From: Pseudomonadota bacterium
Lineage (GTDB): Bacteria; Pseudomonadota; Alphaproteobacteria; Sphingomonadales; Sphingomonadaceae
Length of the DNA: 64,000 nucleotides
Direction: 5' to 3'
Assembly: GCA_029550345.1 (NCBI GenBank)
Contig: JAKPHK010000015.1
Location: 49,276-113,275, forward strand
The notes under the pieces were generated by a model. That model searched no databases. It was not told where the DNA came from and was given only the letters and a program-made list of their open reading frames with translations. Both the position numbers and the translations under genes were made by a program. Each line of letters begins with the position of its first letter. The first letter of the stretch is position 1. Below are positions 52,751 through 60,927 of this stretch, in pieces.

Positions 52751-54075
52751 ACCTGTTCGCGCCGTTGCTGGACGATCTCGGCACAGCCCGGATCGACCTT
52801 TCCCCGGGGCGTTATGGCCTGCTTTGCGCCTGCGATGGCGGCCTGCTTGAAGTTTCCGGGCTGAATGCCCCGGTCGGCGCGCTGTGCAAGGTCGCCCACG
52901 GCGCGGCTGAGCCGCTGACCGCAGAGGTAATCGGCTTTCGCAACGGCCGCACGCTGATGATGCTGCTTGGCGATACGGTGATGCTGCGCCCCGGCGCGCG
53001 GGTCCGGGCTGAAGGCCGACCGGGAATGCTGCCAGTCGGTGAAGCCTTTCTGGGCCGCGCGGTCGATGGAGAGGGCAAGCCGATAGACGGCGCAGGGCCG
53101 GTTCATGCCCGCCAAGCCTGGCCGGCCGGAGGCGTGCGGACCACCGCGCTCGATCGCAGCCCGGTGCGGCAGACCTTCGATACAGGGGTGCGTGCGCTCA
53201 ACGCGCTAACCACTTTCGGGATCGGCCAGCGGATCGGGATCATGGCGGGATCGGGCGTTGGCAAATCGGTGCTGCTCAACATGATCGCCAGCGGGGCCGA
53301 TGCCGACGTGGTGGTGGTTGGCCTGATCGGCGAGCGCGCCCGTGAGGTGTCCGATTTCGTCGAGCGGCACATGACTGCAGAACGGCGCGAGCGGACCGTG
53401 GTGGTCGCGGTTCCGGCAGACCATGCCCCCAACCTGCGGCTGCGCGGCGCCTTGCTGGCGACCAGTCTGGCCGAACAGTTCCGGAGCCAGGGCCGCAGTG
53501 TCCTGCTGATCCTGGACAGCCTGACCCGCGTGGCCCACGCCGCGCGGGAAATCGCGCTGCTGCTGGGGGAGCCCGGCGCGGCCCGCGGCTATCCGCCATC
53601 GGCCCTCGCCACGATCACCAAGCTGGTTGAGCGGGCCGGAAACTCGGCTGAGAGCGGCGGATCGATCACCGGGATCTACACCGTGCTGGCGGACGGCGAC
53701 AATCAGGACGATCCGGTAGTCGATACCGCCCGCTCGATCCTTGACGGCCACGTCGTGCTGAGCCGCGATCTGGCCCAGCGCGGGCAATATCCGGCGATCG
53801 ATATCGCCGCCTCGTTGAGCCGGGTCATGGCCGACATCGTGCCCGAAGGCCATGCCGAGCTGGCCCGGCAATTCCGAGCTTTGACAGCGAGTTATGAAGC
53901 GAACCGCGACCTGGTTCTGATGGGCGCCTATCGCACCGGCGCCGATCCCCAGCTTGACCGCGCGATCGCGATGCACCAGCCGCTGACCGCGTTCCTGTGC
54001 CAGAACGCGCGGAGCGTGATCGACCTGCCGAGCAGCGTGGCTGCGCTGGAAGAGCTGTTGGCCGATGCACGCTGA
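52744..54075 (+). CDS. fliI: Flagellum-specific ATPase FliI
   Basis: The 443-residue ATPase has Walker A AGSGVGKS at 168-175, LIGERAREVSDFVE near 195, Walker B SVLLILDSLTRVAHAAREIA near 245, and GEPGAARGYPPS near 265. These are the marks of FliI/F1-beta-type type III export ATPases, which unfold and feed substrates to the gate. The GTG start at 52744 overlaps the fliH stop by 7 bp and the 3' end overlaps fliJ by 11 bp. Confidence 0.96.
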   Translation: MLNLFAPLLDDLGTARIDLSPGRYGLLCACDGGLLEVSGLNAPVGALCKVAHGAAEPLTAEVIGFRNGRTLMMLLGDTVMLRPGARVRAEGRPGMLPVGEAFLGRAVDGEGKPIDGAGPVHARQAWPAGGVRTTALDRSPVRQTFDTGVRALNALTTFGIGQRIGIMAGSGVGKSVLLNMIASGADADVVVVGLIGERAREVSDFVERHMTAERRERTVVVAVPADHAPNLRLRGALLATSLAEQFRSQGRSVLLILDSLTRVAHAAREIALLLGEPGAARGYPPSALATITKLVERAGNSAESGGSITGIYTVLADGDNQDDPVVDTARSILDGHVVLSRDLAQRGQYPAIDIAASLSRVMADIVPEGHAELARQFRALTASYEANRDLVLMGAYRTGADPQLDRAIAMHQPLTAFLCQNARSVIDLPSSVAALEELLADAR

Positions 54076-54490
54076 AGCGGCCCGGGTCCGGCGGCTCTAC
54101 CGGCTCGAAAAGGTCCGCGCGATTGCCCGCCAAGCCGCCGCCCGCGAAGCCGCCGAGGCCGAGGGCACCCTCGCCCAGCTGGAGGCATTGGCGGCCCGCA
54201 CCGGCGCCATGGCTGAAGACTATCGCGGCAGAACGGCGCTGGCTGACGGGCTTGAACTGCGCCAGCTTGGCAGCTTCGTTTCGGGGCTGAGCGCGATTTC
54301 CGCCACCACGCGCGGCGATGCCGTGCAAGCGCGGCTGATCGCGGATCGCAAGCAGCAGGATCTGGCCCAGGCCGAACGCCGCCGCGCCGCTGTGGAAGAC
54401 CGCGCCCGGGCCGGTCAGCGCGCGCTCGACCAACGTTTGCAGACTCCGGCGCTGGGTGGCCGCCGTCCGGTTGGCACGGACCTTGAATAG
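54065..54490 (+). CDS. fliJ: Flagellar export chaperone FliJ-like
   Basis: The 141-residue protein is almost wholly a charged coiled coil (about 5-50 and 90-125) rich in Ala, Arg, Glu and Gln, consistent with FliJ, which sits in the centre of the FliI ring. FliJ sequences are poorly conserved, so the call relies on this pattern and on the place between fliI and fliK. Confidence 0.75.
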   Translation: MHAEAARVRRLYRLEKVRAIARQAAAREAAEAEGTLAQLEALAARTGAMAEDYRGRTALADGLELRQLGSFVSGLSAISATTRGDAVQARLIADRKQQDLAQAERRRAAVEDRARAGQRALDQRLQTPALGGRRPVGTDLE

Positions 54491-54524
54491 TTATCGGCGA
54501 ACCCTTTCACAAAGGATGCCGCCG

Positions 54525-55781
54525 ATGATCCAGCCTGCCCTGCCCGTCCTGCCGTCTGCCCTTGCCCTGCCGGTCGAGGCGGGTGCGATGGCGATTGGAA
54601 CTGGCGCGGAAGGGACGGATTTCGGGGCTTTGCTGGCAATTCAGGGGCTAACGGCCAGTGCTGCGGAGCAAGCAGCCGAGCCGCCGACCGAAGCCCTCAA
54701 CACCCCCGAAGCGTCCCCGGAAGCGACGGCAATGCCCGGCAAGATCTTGCCGTCCGGCTTGCCGTTTACCGATCCCACCGCCGCCACGCCCTCAGCAGTG
54801 ACCGCCCGGCCAGATGGTGAGGCCGCCGCTGCTCCACCGGCCCGCGCCAAGCCCGCCAAAGTGCCGGTTGCACCCCACCCCTTGCCGCTGACCGAAAACA
54901 TCGAAACGCCCACCCCCGGCCTTGCTCAAAGCTCGCTTCCTCAGCAAGAACCCGATCAGTCGGATGATGCCGGATCGGCCGAGCCGTTGCCAGCCCTGGC
55001 AGCGATCCGGACGGCCGCCGAGCCGCAATCCGCCCCCGCACAGCCGCCCGCAGCAGCGCGAGCCTCCCTGTTGCCGCAGAATTTGCAACCCGCAGTGACG
55101 GCGCAGCCGATTGCATCAGCCACCAAGACCGATGATCCGGCGCCCGCCAGCCCCGCCCCAGCCGCCGCGCAGGCCTTTGCCGCTCCATCGGAAGAGGTGC
55201 GGATCACCCTGCCCCTGCCGCAAGCCAGCGCCGCCCTATCGCGCGGTCGGGATGATACCGCCGCGGTCCTGCCGGACGCGGAAGGCTCCGGCGCTGATGC
55301 GCTGCCCGCGTTCACAGCTTCACAGTCTGCCCCGGCCACCATTGCACCCGTTTCGTCAGCAGCAATCCAGCCGCTACGCCCCCACGATTTTGCCACACTG
55401 ATCGAGCGGATCGCCGTGGCCCGCGAGGCGGCGGCCCCGCAGACCGTTTCGGTGACCCTGCCGCACCAGGATTTCGGCACCGTGCGCCTGCATTTCCGGC
55501 CCGAGGAGGCCGGGCTTTCGATCGCCATGACCAGCGCCGATCCCGATTTCGCCCGCAGCGCCGCAGCCGCGCCCGCACCGGTTCTCCCGATCGGGCAGAG
55601 CGAGGCCCAGTTGTCGTTCCAGCCGCGCGGTGAAGGGGCGAGCAATTCCGCTGGCCCGTCCGGCGGTCAAGCCCAATCGCGCGGTTCGAACGGCGAACGC
55701 CGCGAGAACCAGCCGCAAGCCAATCCCACCCCGCGCGACGCGCAGAACCGCTCTGCCCCGCGCCAGGGAATCTTTGCCTGA
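54525..55781 (+). CDS. fliK: Flagellar hook-length control protein FliK
   Basis: The 418-residue protein has a long Pro/Ala-rich disordered N-terminal two thirds and a compact C-terminal domain (about 285-370) with TVSVTLPHQDFGTVRLHFRP near 310, the FliK C-terminal (flg_hook) pattern. It measures hook length and switches export specificity by way of FlhB. ATG at 54525 is preferred because AAAGG lies nine bases before it; ATG at 54516 directly follows AAAGG and is less likely. Confidence 0.88.
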   Translation: MIQPALPVLPSALALPVEAGAMAIGTGAEGTDFGALLAIQGLTASAAEQAAEPPTEALNTPEASPEATAMPGKILPSGLPFTDPTAATPSAVTARPDGEAAAAPPARAKPAKVPVAPHPLPLTENIETPTPGLAQSSLPQQEPDQSDDAGSAEPLPALAAIRTAAEPQSAPAQPPAAARASLLPQNLQPAVTAQPIASATKTDDPAPASPAPAAAQAFAAPSEEVRITLPLPQASAALSRGRDDTAAVLPDAEGSGADALPAFTASQSAPATIAPVSSAAIQPLRPHDFATLIERIAVAREAAAPQTVSVTLPHQDFGTVRLHFRPEEAGLSIAMTSADPDFARSAAAAPAPVLPIGQSEAQLSFQPRGEGASNSAGPSGGQAQSRGSNGERRENQPQANPTPRDAQNRSAPRQGIFA

Positions 55782-55809
55782 ACGCCACAAGATCGAAGGA
55801 ACCTGAGCC

Positions 55810-56409
55810 ATGAGTGACAAGAACGCGGCCGAGGAAAAGCCGAAGAAAAAGAAGAAGGGCAAGGGCCTGCTGATCAAGGCACTGATCGGCCTGGTGCTGG
55901 TTGGCGCGAGCGGAGGCGGAACCTTCATGGCGGTTCAGGCCGGGATGGTGGGCGGCGGCCATGGCGAGGAAAAGAAGGAGAGCAACGAGCCCAAGCTGGT
56001 CAAGAAGGGCGAGGAAGATCCCTATGCTCCCAAGACCGAAGGCGGCGAAGGCGAAGCCCCGGCTGAGGTAGAGGGCGAAGGCGGGAGCGAATACAAGACC
56101 AGTTATTACAACTTCTCCGACGATTTCACCTCCAACCTCAAGAACTCGTCGGCGCTGGTTCAGGTCAGTCTGGCCTGCTCCACCCGCCGCGACGGACGGG
56201 TGCTGATCTGGCTCAAGAAGCATGAACTGGCGATCCGCAGCGCGGTGCTGGTGGTGCTGGCCGATACGCCCGAGGAGGAAGTCTTCACCCCCGAAGGCAA
56301 GCAGCGCCTGGCCAAACGGCTGACCGATGCGATCAACAAGGTCCTGACCGAAACCGAAGGCTTCGGCGGGGTCGATCGGGTCTATTTCAAGAGCTTCCTG
56401 GTCCAGTGA
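55810..56409 (+). CDS. fliL: Flagellar basal body-associated protein FliL
   Basis: The 199-residue protein has a Lys-rich N-terminus (KKKKKGKGLLIKALIG), one membrane helix (about residues 20-40), an acidic linker, and a C-terminal periplasmic domain with VSLACSTR and the RLAKRLTDAINKVL segment. It ends VYFKSFLVQ, the FliL signature. FliL surrounds the stators. Its TGA overlaps the fliM GTG start. Confidence 0.92.
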   Translation: MSDKNAAEEKPKKKKKGKGLLIKALIGLVLVGASGGGTFMAVQAGMVGGGHGEEKKESNEPKLVKKGEEDPYAPKTEGGEGEAPAEVEGEGGSEYKTSYYNFSDDFTSNLKNSSALVQVSLACSTRRDGRVLIWLKKHELAIRSAVLVVLADTPEEEVFTPEGKQRLAKRLTDAINKVLTETEGFGGVDRVYFKSFLVQ

Positions 56410-57287
56410 ACACGCAGCATTCCTTCGTTCCCGAGCGGGTCGCCGCGCAGCATTGTCAGGAGCTGCTGCGGCGCGGACCCGAGCCGGCGGACCTGATCCC
56501 GGCACTGGGCCGGATGGGCGAGCGGCTGGCGCGGACGCTGGCCTCGGCCTTTGCCGAGCTGACCGGCGGCGAGGCGCCCAGCGTCAGTGTCGCCGCCCCC
56601 ACCGAGCTGACCGAGACCGAGCTGCGCGAGGAAGTCGGCCCACTGGCGGCAAATTGCCTGCTTGCAACGCCGGTGCCGGGCCTGTCGCTGCTCGCCTCGG
56701 TCGAGGGGCAATCGACCCTGCGGCTGGTGGATCGGGCTTTTGGCGGCAGCGGCGATGCGCAGGGGGTCTTGCCCGCTGCCTTCCCGCTTTCCGCCGAACT
56801 GATGATCCAGCGGCTTGAAACGCTGATCGCGCGCAGCCTGGGTGAGGCGCTAGGCTTGGGCGAACTCAGGACCGGACGGCGCGACAGCCGCCTGTCCGAA
56901 CTGGCGCCCTTTCCGGCCGGGGCGCGGCTGGTGGTGCAGCGGATCGAAGTGATGGAAGGCGCACGGCGCCCCTGGAAGCTGTTGATCGCCCTGCCTTTTG
57001 CGCAGCTCCCCAAGCTGCTCGGCCAGGGCGACCAGCCCGCCCCGCGCAGCGGCGGCAGCGCCGATCCTGCCGCCCAGCCTTTTGCCGAAGTGCCCCTGCC
57101 GCTGACCGCCACGCTGGTCGAGATGCGCGTGCCGCTTTCTGCCCTTGCCGCGCTGGAACCCGGCGCGGTGCTGCCGGTGGCCATCAACCGCGCGGTGCCG
57201 GTGCTGGCCGGGACCACGGTGATCGCACGCGGCAGCGTCGGCGCGCAGGATGACCGCGTTGCCATCAAACTCACCCAGATTGCCTGA
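56406..57287 (+). CDS. fliM: Divergent flagellar motor switch protein FliM
   Basis: The 293-residue protein has the FliM middle-domain mark LVDRAFGGSGDA near residue 106-117 and a C-terminal SpoA-like domain (MRVPLSALAALEPGAVLPVA near 240). The usual N-terminal peptide (LSQ-x-EIDALL), which binds CheY-P, is absent: the protein starts MNTQHSFVPERVAAQHCQEL. It is about 40 residues shorter than enterobacterial FliM. Position between fliL and fliN supports the call despite divergence. GTG is the start. Confidence 0.85.
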   Translation: MNTQHSFVPERVAAQHCQELLRRGPEPADLIPALGRMGERLARTLASAFAELTGGEAPSVSVAAPTELTETELREEVGPLAANCLLATPVPGLSLLASVEGQSTLRLVDRAFGGSGDAQGVLPAAFPLSAELMIQRLETLIARSLGEALGLGELRTGRRDSRLSELAPFPAGARLVVQRIEVMEGARRPWKLLIALPFAQLPKLLGQGDQPAPRSGGSADPAAQPFAEVPLPLTATLVEMRVPLSALAALEPGAVLPVAINRAVPVLAGTTVIARGSVGAQDDRVAIKLTQIA

Positions 57288-57302
57288 AGGAAACCCCGCC
57301 CC

Positions 57303-57578
57303 ATGACACTCCACACCCGCGGCTTCGACCTGCTCAAGGAAGTCGATGTGCGCCTCTCGGTCGAGCTCGGCCGAACCGACATGAAACTGAAAGACGTCCT
57401 CGCGCTGGGCGAAGACAGCGTCGTCATGCTCGACCGGCTGACCGATGAGCTGCTCGACGTGCTGGTCAACGGCAAGCTGATCGCCCGCGGCGAGATCGTC
57501 GCACAGGGTAATCGATTTGGCCTGCGGATCGTCGAGATGGCCGGGGCCCAGCCTGCATCCGGCGAAGGGGCCGCGTGA
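57303..57578 (+). CDS. fliN: Flagellar motor switch protein FliN
   Basis: The 91-residue SpoA-domain protein reads VDVRLSVELGRTDMKLKDVL near 14-33 and LVNGKLIARGEIVAQGNRFG near 54-73, followed by LRIVEM, all standard FliN motifs. It forms the lower C-ring. It is 15 bp after fliM and overlaps the fliO start. Confidence 0.95.
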   Translation: MTLHTRGFDLLKEVDVRLSVELGRTDMKLKDVLALGEDSVVMLDRLTDELLDVLVNGKLIARGEIVAQGNRFGLRIVEMAGAQPASGEGAA

Positions 57579-57847
57579 TGCTGGTCTATCTGCTCAAGCT
57601 GCTGGTGATCCTGCCGCTGATCGGCGCGCTGGCCTGGGGCATGCTCAGGCTCGCCCAGAAGATGCAGGCCCGGATCGGCGCTGCTCCGGCGGGGGGCAAG
57701 ACCGTGCGGATCGTTGAAACGACCATGCTCTCACCCACGCTCAAGCTGGCGGTTATCGAATTCCACGGGCGCGAGATTCTGGTTTCCGCCTCGCGCCAGG
57801 GGCTGACCCGGTTGGCTGAAGCTCCGGCGCGGGAGGTGGGGGAATGA
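57578..57847 (+). CDS. fliO: FliO-like flagellar biosynthesis protein
   Basis: The 89-residue protein has one N-terminal membrane helix (about 2-22) and the FliO cytoplasmic segment with GGKTVRIVETTMLSPTLKLA and VIEFHGREILVSASRQGLTR. FliO helps assemble the FliP ring. ATG at 57578 overlaps the fliN stop; a GTG codon lies one codon earlier. It overlaps fliP by 4 bp. Confidence 0.85.
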   Translation: MLVYLLKLLVILPLIGALAWGMLRLAQKMQARIGAAPAGGKTVRIVETTMLSPTLKLAVIEFHGREILVSASRQGLTRLAEAPAREVGE

Positions 57848-58722
57848 TGGCTCTCGGGAACATCCTCCCCCCTTGGGAGAGGTGGCAGCGCGCAGCGCTG
57901 ACAGAGGGGGACCGTGCACTCTCTACACTGCCCCCTCCGGCCCGCCTGCGGCGGCCCAGCTCCCCCAAGGGGGGAGGATGGAGGTGGCTGATCACGCTCC
58001 CCGCCCTTCTGGCCCCGACTCTGGCTCAGGCACAAACCGCGATTCCCGGCGCGCTTGACCGCGCCTTCGGAGCGACCGGGGGCACCGCGGGTCAAGGCAT
58101 GACCCTGTCGCTCCAACTGCTGCTGATCATGGGCTTGCTCACGATCCTGCCGGGGCTGCTGCTGATGATGACCAGCTTCACCCGGATCCTGGTGGTGCTT
58201 TCGATCCTGCGGCAGGCGCTGGGGCTTCAGCAGAGCCCGCCCAATCAGGTGCTGATCGGTCTTTCGCTGTTCCTTTCGCTGTTCATCATGGCCCCGACGC
58301 TCGACCGGGTGAATGCCCAGGCGATCCAGCCTTACAGCGCGGGTACGATCAATGCCGAGCAGGCGATTGCCGTTGGCGGCAAGGAGTTTCACGCCTTCAT
58401 GATCCGCCAGACCCGCAAGCACGATCTGGCGATGTTTGCCGATATGGCCAAGGCCCCCAAGTTCCAGCGCGGCGAGGATGTGCCATTCTCGATCCTGCTC
58501 CCGGCCTTTGTCACCAGTGAACTGAAGACGGCGTTCCAGATCGGCTTCATGCTGTTTCTGCCGTTTCTGGTGATCGATCTGGTGGTCGCATCGGTGCTGA
58601 TGAGCCTGGGGATGATGATGATGAGCCCGACCATCGTCTCGCTGCCGTTCAAGCTGCTGCTGTTCGTGCTGATCGACGGTTGGGCGCTGCTGATGGGCAG
58701 CCTGGTGGCGAGTTTCGGGTGA
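57844..58722 (+). CDS. fliP: Flagellar export gate protein FliP with repeat-encoded N-terminal extension
   Basis: The 292-residue membrane protein has the core features of FliP: TILPGLLLMMTSFTRILVVL near residue 99 (four-helix gate), LGLQQSPPNQVLIGL, FMIRQTRKHDLAMF and the late LGMMMMSPTIVSLPFKLLLF. The signal-like hydrophobic helix (LITLPALLAPTLAQAQ) begins only at about residue 49. Residues 6-46 are encoded by an inverted-repeat element (57861-57980), with no in-frame alternative start between them. ATG at 57844 overlaps the fliO stop and has GGAGG seven bases away. Confidence 0.94.
   Translation: MMALGNILPPWERWQRAALTEGDRALSTLPPPARLRRPSSPKGGGWRWLITLPALLAPTLAQAQTAIPGALDRAFGATGGTAGQGMTLSLQLLLIMGLLTILPGLLLMMTSFTRILVVLSILRQALGLQQSPPNQVLIGLSLFLSLFIMAPTLDRVNAQAIQPYSAGTINAEQAIAVGGKEFHAFMIRQTRKHDLAMFADMAKAPKFQRGEDVPFSILLPAFVTSELKTAFQIGFMLFLPFLVIDLVVASVLMSLGMMMMSPTIVSLPFKLLLFVLIDGWALLMGSLVASFG
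57861..57980. repeat. 120-bp palindromic repeat element translated within fliP
   Basis: CATCCTCCCCCCTTGGGAGA at 57861-57880 and its near-perfect inverse at 57961-57980 bound the element (20 of 21 bases match when position 57881 and 57960 are included). An inner pair, AGAGGGGG and CCCCCT, lies at about 57903-57910 and 57931-57936. The element length (120 bp, 40 codons) keeps frame. Its GGTGGCAGCGCGCAGCGCTGAC core resembles a dispersed G/C palindrome I know from sphingomonad and other alphaproteobacterial intergenic regions (general knowledge, not checked here). Confidence 0.75.
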
Positions 58723-58994
58723 TGGATGAAACCGCCACGCTCCTCTCACTGGCAGACCGGATGCTGTGGGTCACGGCGCTGGTCGCGGCCCCGGTCCTGC
58801 TCGCCAGTCTGGCAATCGGTCTGGTGGTCGGGATCGTCCAGGCCGCAACCTCGGTCAACGAACAAACGCTGACATTCGTGCCCAAGCTGGCGGTAATCGC
58901 GCTGGTGCTGGTGCTGATGGGGGCTTCGATGTTTACGCTGGTCGGCGAGTTTGCGCAGGATATCTTCGCCCGGATCGCGGACCTCGGCCAATGA
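58722..58994 (+). CDS. fliQ: Flagellar export gate protein FliQ
   Basis: The 90-residue protein has two membrane helices (about 17-40 and 55-76), with LLASLAIGLVVGIVQAATSV and NEQTLTFVPKLAVIALVL between and in them. These are the FliQ signature. The ATG at 58722 overlaps the fliP stop by one base and the end overlaps fliR by 4 bp. Confidence 0.95.
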   Translation: MDETATLLSLADRMLWVTALVAAPVLLASLAIGLVVGIVQAATSVNEQTLTFVPKLAVIALVLVLMGASMFTLVGEFAQDIFARIADLGQ

Positions 58995-59773
58995 TCGCAC
59001 TCGATTTCGGTTTCGGCGCGGTTGAGGGTGAGCTGTGGAAGCTGGTTTTCTTGATGACCCGGATCGGGGCCGCGCTGCTGGCCGCGCCGTTCTTTTCCGC
59101 CGCCGCGGTGCCGGTGCAGCTGCGCGTGGCGATTACCGCAGCGATTGCGGTGCTGATCGCGGCCTGGGTCCCGGTAGCGGTGCCGCCCGCGCTGTTCTCC
59201 GCAGCCGGACTGCTGACACTGGCCAGTGAGGCCTTGATCGGCCTGTCGCTGGGCTTCGTGCTGCAATTGTCTTTCGCCGCCCCGGTCCTGGCGGCAGAGC
59301 AGATCGGCGGAGCGATGGGGATGTCGATCGCTTCTGCCGCCGATCCGGTCAACGGCACCCATTCGCCGATCCTGGGGCAGTATTTCACCGTCATGCTGAC
59401 GCTGATTTTCCTCGGCCTTGGCGCGCACCTCACCTGGCTGCGGCTGGTGGTCGATAGCTACACCATCTTCCCGCCTGGGCAGAGCTGGTTCGGCCCGGCG
59501 CAGTTCGATCAGGTGCTGGCTTTCGGCGGAGAGATGTTCGTCGCCGCCGTGGCGATTGCACTGCCGGTCACGCTGGTGCTGATGCTGGTGCAGGTGGCCA
59601 GTGGGGTGCTGAGCCGCTCTGCCCCGGCGCTCAACCTGTTCGCATTGGGCCTGCCGGCCGGAATTCTGGCCGGGCTGGCCGCGCTGATCGCGGTCGCCCC
59701 GCTCTACGCCGATCAGTTCGCCACGCTGAGCGAGGTGGCGGTCCGCCAGGCCGGAGCGTTGCTGACGCGATGA
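58991..59773 (+). CDS. fliR: Flagellar export gate protein FliR
   Basis: The 260-residue protein has about six membrane helices and FliR motifs: TRIGAALLAAPFFSAAAVPV near 22, EALIGLSLGFVLQLSFAAPV near 78, and GVLSRSAPALNLFALGLPAG near 204. It completes the FliPQR gate. The start at 58991 overlaps the fliQ stop (ATGA). The frame continues upstream within fliQ but is a shadow. Confidence 0.95.
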   Translation: MIALDFGFGAVEGELWKLVFLMTRIGAALLAAPFFSAAAVPVQLRVAITAAIAVLIAAWVPVAVPPALFSAAGLLTLASEALIGLSLGFVLQLSFAAPVLAAEQIGGAMGMSIASAADPVNGTHSPILGQYFTVMLTLIFLGLGAHLTWLRLVVDSYTIFPPGQSWFGPAQFDQVLAFGGEMFVAAVAIALPVTLVLMLVQVASGVLSRSAPALNLFALGLPAGILAGLAALIAVAPLYADQFATLSEVAVRQAGALLTR

Positions 59774-60897
59774 GCGGCGAAAAGACCTTTGCCCCGACCG
59801 AGAAACGCCGGCGCGAGGCGGCGCGCAAGGGCGATGTCCTGCGCAGCCGCGAACTGGCGACCGCCATGGCCGTGCTGATCGGGACGGCCTGGCTGCGCTT
59901 TGCCGGACCGTGGCTCTATCAGCGGCTGACCGGTTCCCTGCGCGCAGGGCTCAGCTGGAACCGCGATGCGATCGACGCCTTCGATCCCGGCGGGGCGATG
60001 CTGGCTGTGCTGTGGGCCGTGGCCCCACCGCTGCTGACGCTTGCCGCAGGCGTGATGATCTCCGTCACCGCCGCGCAGCTCGCTTCGGCCGACGGGCGCT
60101 GGGTCGGTGCCAATGCCCTGCCCAAGGCTTCGCGGCTCAACCCGCTTTCCGGCCTGAAACGAATGTTCGGCCCGCAAGGTTGGATAGAGGTCGGCAAGGG
60201 TGTGCTCAAGGTCTCATTGCTTGGCGCGATCTGCTATTTCTGGGCCAGAGGCAGCCTGGGCGGCCTGCTCGCCCTGGGCCGGGCCGCATCGCTTGGTTCT
60301 GCATTGGCCCGGGCCTGGGATGCGCTGACCGCGCTGCTGTTCGCTCTTGCCGCCGGGCTGGTGCTGATCGCGCTGATCGACTGGCCGATCCAGTGGCTGC
60401 GCCGTTACCTGCGCCTCAGGATGAGCCAGCAGGAACTGCGCGATGAAAACAAGGAGGCCGAAGGCTCGCCCGAGCGCAAGGCCGCCCAGCGGCAACGCCA
60501 GCGCCAATACGCCAGCGGCGCGGTGGCCAAGGCAATGCGTGAGGCGCAATTCGTGCTGACCAACCCGTCGCACTTCTCGGTCGCGATGGGTTACGATCCG
60601 CTCAAGGCCGGGGCCCCGGTGGTGCTGGCCAAGGGGCGCGGCGAAAAGGCATTGGCAATGCGCGAACTGGCGCACGAACTGGACGTTCCGCTGATCGAAG
60701 CGCCGCCGCTGGCCCGCTCGGTCTATTTCACCACCCGCGAAAACCAGATGATCCGCGAAGAGCTCTATGCTGCGGTTGCCGCGGTTCTGGCTCATGTGCT
60801 GTCGCTGCGCCGCGGAGAACACCGTCCGCTGCCGCCGATCGAGGTGCCGGTGACGCTGCGTTTCGATGCCGAAGGGCGGGTCGAGGCCGCGCCTTAA
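59770..60897 (+). CDS. flhB: Flagellar export switch protein FlhB
   Basis: The 375-residue protein has the N-terminal EKTFAPTEKRRREAARKGDV, four membrane helices (about 33-205), and a cytoplasmic domain. The autocleavage motif is NPSH (265-268) instead of the usual NPTH, followed by the segment FSVAMGYDPLKAGAPVVLAK. FlhB switches export from hook to filament substrates with FliK. It overlaps fliR by 4 bp. Confidence 0.96.
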   Translation: MSGEKTFAPTEKRRREAARKGDVLRSRELATAMAVLIGTAWLRFAGPWLYQRLTGSLRAGLSWNRDAIDAFDPGGAMLAVLWAVAPPLLTLAAGVMISVTAAQLASADGRWVGANALPKASRLNPLSGLKRMFGPQGWIEVGKGVLKVSLLGAICYFWARGSLGGLLALGRAASLGSALARAWDALTALLFALAAGLVLIALIDWPIQWLRRYLRLRMSQQELRDENKEAEGSPERKAAQRQRQRQYASGAVAKAMREAQFVLTNPSHFSVAMGYDPLKAGAPVVLAKGRGEKALAMRELAHELDVPLIEAPPLARSVYFTTRENQMIREELYAAVAAVLAHVLSLRRGEHRPLPPIEVPVTLRFDAEGRVEAAP

Positions 60898-60927
60898 ATT
60901 GCGCATCGTCCCGCCGTTCTGGACGAT

